Part shown: positions 5,520 to 6,693 of the stretch, piece after piece
Layout: each line of letters opens with the position of its first letter
Position numbering within the stretch: the stretch's first letter is position 1
Assembly (NCBI GenBank): GCA_013816415.1
Contig: JACDEN010000147.1
Span: 1 to 6,693 of the forward strand
Length of the DNA: 6,693 nucleotides
Origin: Planctomycetota bacterium
GTDB lineage: Bacteria; Planctomycetota; UBA11346
Direction of reading: 5' to 3'
Notes under the pieces: generated by a model
Seen by the model: the letters and a program-made list of their open reading frames with translations, nothing else
What the model was told of the DNA's origin: nothing
Database searches by the model: none
Position numbers and translations under genes: made by a program

Positions 5520-5876
5520 TCACCGCTGTTGGTCCTGGTTTGACCTGATCGCCCGTAGATGGGCCGCCAGTGCTACTTCTGCTTGTTTGAGGTGGAACCA
5601 GGTCTGCGGTTCGCACTCATCCCGTGCCATGCGGTCGAGTCCATGGATGATGCGCTGGATGGTGGCCAGATCCGCGTTCCCCTGCATCAGGGCCATGCAC
5701 CAAGTGGACAATTGCTGGGCGATGTCTCGGTTTCCGCCTGTTGATTCCTGGACCACCGCGGCGATCGACAGGCGGGTGCCGGCCGCGTCGAGGTGGCTCA
5801 GCGGAGTTGGCGGTGGTGGCATGGCGTCGGCGGGCGGATCCCACCAGTTCGGGGTGCGAGGTTCAGATGCGGTCAT
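5520..5876 (-). CDS. Hypothetical protein
   Basis: I do not recognise this 118-residue product. It starts MTASEPRTPNWWDPPADAMP with a Pro-rich, probably disordered stretch (about 8-26, including PPPPTP). A likely helical region follows (about 28-112) with regular hydrophobic spacing (LSIAAVVQES, IAQQLSTWCMALMQG, LATIQRIIHGLDRMA, TWFHLKQAEVALAAHLRAI). There is no signal peptide, membrane span or metal-binding motif. ATG 5876 has no Shine-Dalgarno site. The frame is open further upstream, to 6032, but that would run into the transposase gene on the other strand. The gene is divergent from the transposase at 5976 with a 99-nt gap and lies beside IS remnants. It may be a resident gene interrupted nearby or a cargo gene. 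The composition looks protein-like, but expression is unproven. Confidence 0.55.
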   Translation of the reverse strand: MTASEPRTPNWWDPPADAMPPPPTPLSHLDAAGTRLSIAAVVQESTGGNRDIAQQLSTWCMALMQGNADLATIQRIIHGLDRMARDECEPQTWFHLKQAEVALAAHLRAIRSNQDQQR

Positions 5877-5975
5877 GTGTTGATGCGGGCAAGCAGACGC
5901 GCTCGCTGCTCGTCCTTGGCCACATGCGGGCAGAAAATGGTGAAACGTCGCCAAATACGCATCGTATAACTCGGC

Positions 5976-6693
5976 ATGACCACCATCGATCATGCCCCAT
6001 TGGTCCTGCATCCTGGCGACCGTGCCGTCCAAGCCAAGGTTCGGCTGCCGCTGCCGATCGTAGTGGGCAATCGCGATTATCGAGAGCGCGAATCCTTATT
6101 GCGTCGGATGAACGACATTCTGGTGGCCAGCGGCGTGGAGGCGGAATTCCTAGACCGAGCGCTCCTGCATGATCGCGCTGTGCACGAGCAGAAATCCAGA
6201 CCGCTGACGGATCGTCATCGGGATGCTGTCCAGACGTGGGCCAGGCAGGCGTTGCGTTGCACGTTGGCGAGGATCCTGAGCAACGAAAGCCACCGGCAGT
6301 TTTCCGCCCATCTGGCGGAATCGCCGTTGCTGCAATGGTTCTGCGGGTTCGAATCGCTGGCGGAGGTGCGGGTTCCAGCGAAGAGTTCGTTGCAGCGGAT
6401 GGAGGCGTCGGTGCCGCGCGATCTGCTGAATCAGATGAACGCGCTCCTGCTGAAGCGGTCGACGTCGGTCGATGCCACGGGTGTCTCGCTGCTCGGGCTT
6501 GCGGCGCCGGTGGATCTGTCGGTGGTGTGGATGGACACCACCTGCGCACCATTGGATATCCACTATCCGAGTGACTGGTCGCTGTTACGTGATGGGACGC
6601 GCAGCCTGATGGGGACGATCCAGGTGATCCGCTCTCATGGACTGAAGGTGCGGATGCCAGATCCCAAATCCTTCGTGTCGACGATGAATCGGC
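5976..6693 (+). CDS. DDE transposase, 5' part (ISNCY-like), runs off the window
   Basis: The frame from ATG 5976 stays open for 239 codons to the right edge. The first 165 or so residues are helical and rich in charged residues, consistent with an N-terminal DNA-binding region. Near residues 185-239 the product reads VVWMDTTCAPLDIHYPSDWS, then LLRDGTRSLMGTIQVIRSHGLK. The Asp of MDTT is the expected first catalytic acid, and the following IHYPSDWSLLRDG block is characteristic of IS5/IS1182/ISNCY-type transposases. The remaining Asp and Glu should lie beyond the window. No Shine-Dalgarno site is evident. The TATAAC at about 5965-5970 is too close to the ATG to be a normal -10 unless the transcript is leaderless. 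Placement in ISNCY rather than a neighbouring IS group is from memory of the motif and is tentative. Confidence 0.75.
   Translation, partial: MTTIDHAPLVLHPGDRAVQAKVRLPLPIVVGNRDYRERESLLRRMNDILVASGVEAEFLDRALLHDRAVHEQKSRPLTDRHRDAVQTWARQALRCTLARILSNESHRQFSAHLAESPLLQWFCGFESLAEVRVPAKSSLQRMEASVPRDLLNQMNALLLKRSTSVDATGVSLLGLAAPVDLSVVWMDTTCAPLDIHYPSDWSLLRDGTRSLMGTIQVIRSHGLKVRMPDPKSFVSTMNR

Noticed and set aside
5511..5539. Small inverted repeats (GCGGT/ACCGC and ACCAGG/CCTGGT) around the stop codon of the hypothetical gene
   Set aside because: The arms are 5-6 bp, overlap each other, and have no T-run on the minus strand. They are not distinguishable from chance in GC-rich DNA.
5863..6552. Minus-strand open frame of 229 codons opposite the right-hand transposase
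   Set aside because: It is Pro/Ser/Arg-rich and motif-free, while the plus strand encodes the MDTT and IHYPSDWSLLRDG transposase motifs.
1..6693. A CRISPR array, defence island, tRNA or phage module
   Set aside because: I found no spaced direct repeats, cloverleaf-like sequence or defence or phage protein motifs. The accessory content is explained by IS remnants.

Overview
The window is GC-rich bacterial DNA with strong G/C preference at third codon positions. The left two thirds carries five chromosomal genes. The right third is a graveyard of insertion sequences. The gene families point loosely to a GC-rich environmental bacterium such as Verrucomicrobiota (Opitutaceae-like) or Planctomycetota: a two-domain GxDLY/SGNH esterase, a PhyH-type dioxygenase divergent from an AraC regulator, and ISNCY- and DUF4372-type transposases. 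This is inference only; no rRNA or marker gene is present.

Positions 1-1838 hold a GxDLY-SGNH acyl-esterase (185-1294), then a small DoxX-family membrane protein (1416-1838) in the same direction. A cupin-AraC regulator (1872-2717, minus) converges on DoxX. It is divergently arranged with a phytanoyl-CoA-dioxygenase-like Fe(II)/2-oxoglutarate enzyme (2851-3636). The 133-nt gap between them holds an 11-bp two-part dyad (2766-2794), a candidate operator. A polytopic membrane protein of unrecognised family (3640-4572, minus) converges on the dioxygenase with only 3 nt between the stop codons. The simplest reading is an accessory catabolic or regulatory locus in which the AraC protein controls the dioxygenase. 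The substrate cannot be read from the sequence.

Positions 4613-5391 are a mosaic of broken transposases. An IS3-family terminal inverted repeat and the last 17 codons of OrfB lie on the minus strand. They abut the DDE core of an IS3 OrfB on the plus strand, which lacks exactly that C-terminus. The core then runs directly into the 5' part of an IS4-family (DUF4372) transposase on the minus strand. An internal inversion of the IS3 gene plus a deletion would explain this; an amplification or assembly chimera is the main alternative.

Positions 5520-6693 hold an unrecognised 118-residue ORF (minus) divergent from the 5' part of a further DDE transposase that runs off the right edge. I see no CRISPR array, tRNA, rRNA or phage module. 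I do not find convincing evidence of a new multi-gene system. The points most worth checking are the scrambled IS3 copy and the dyad between the AraC and dioxygenase genes.
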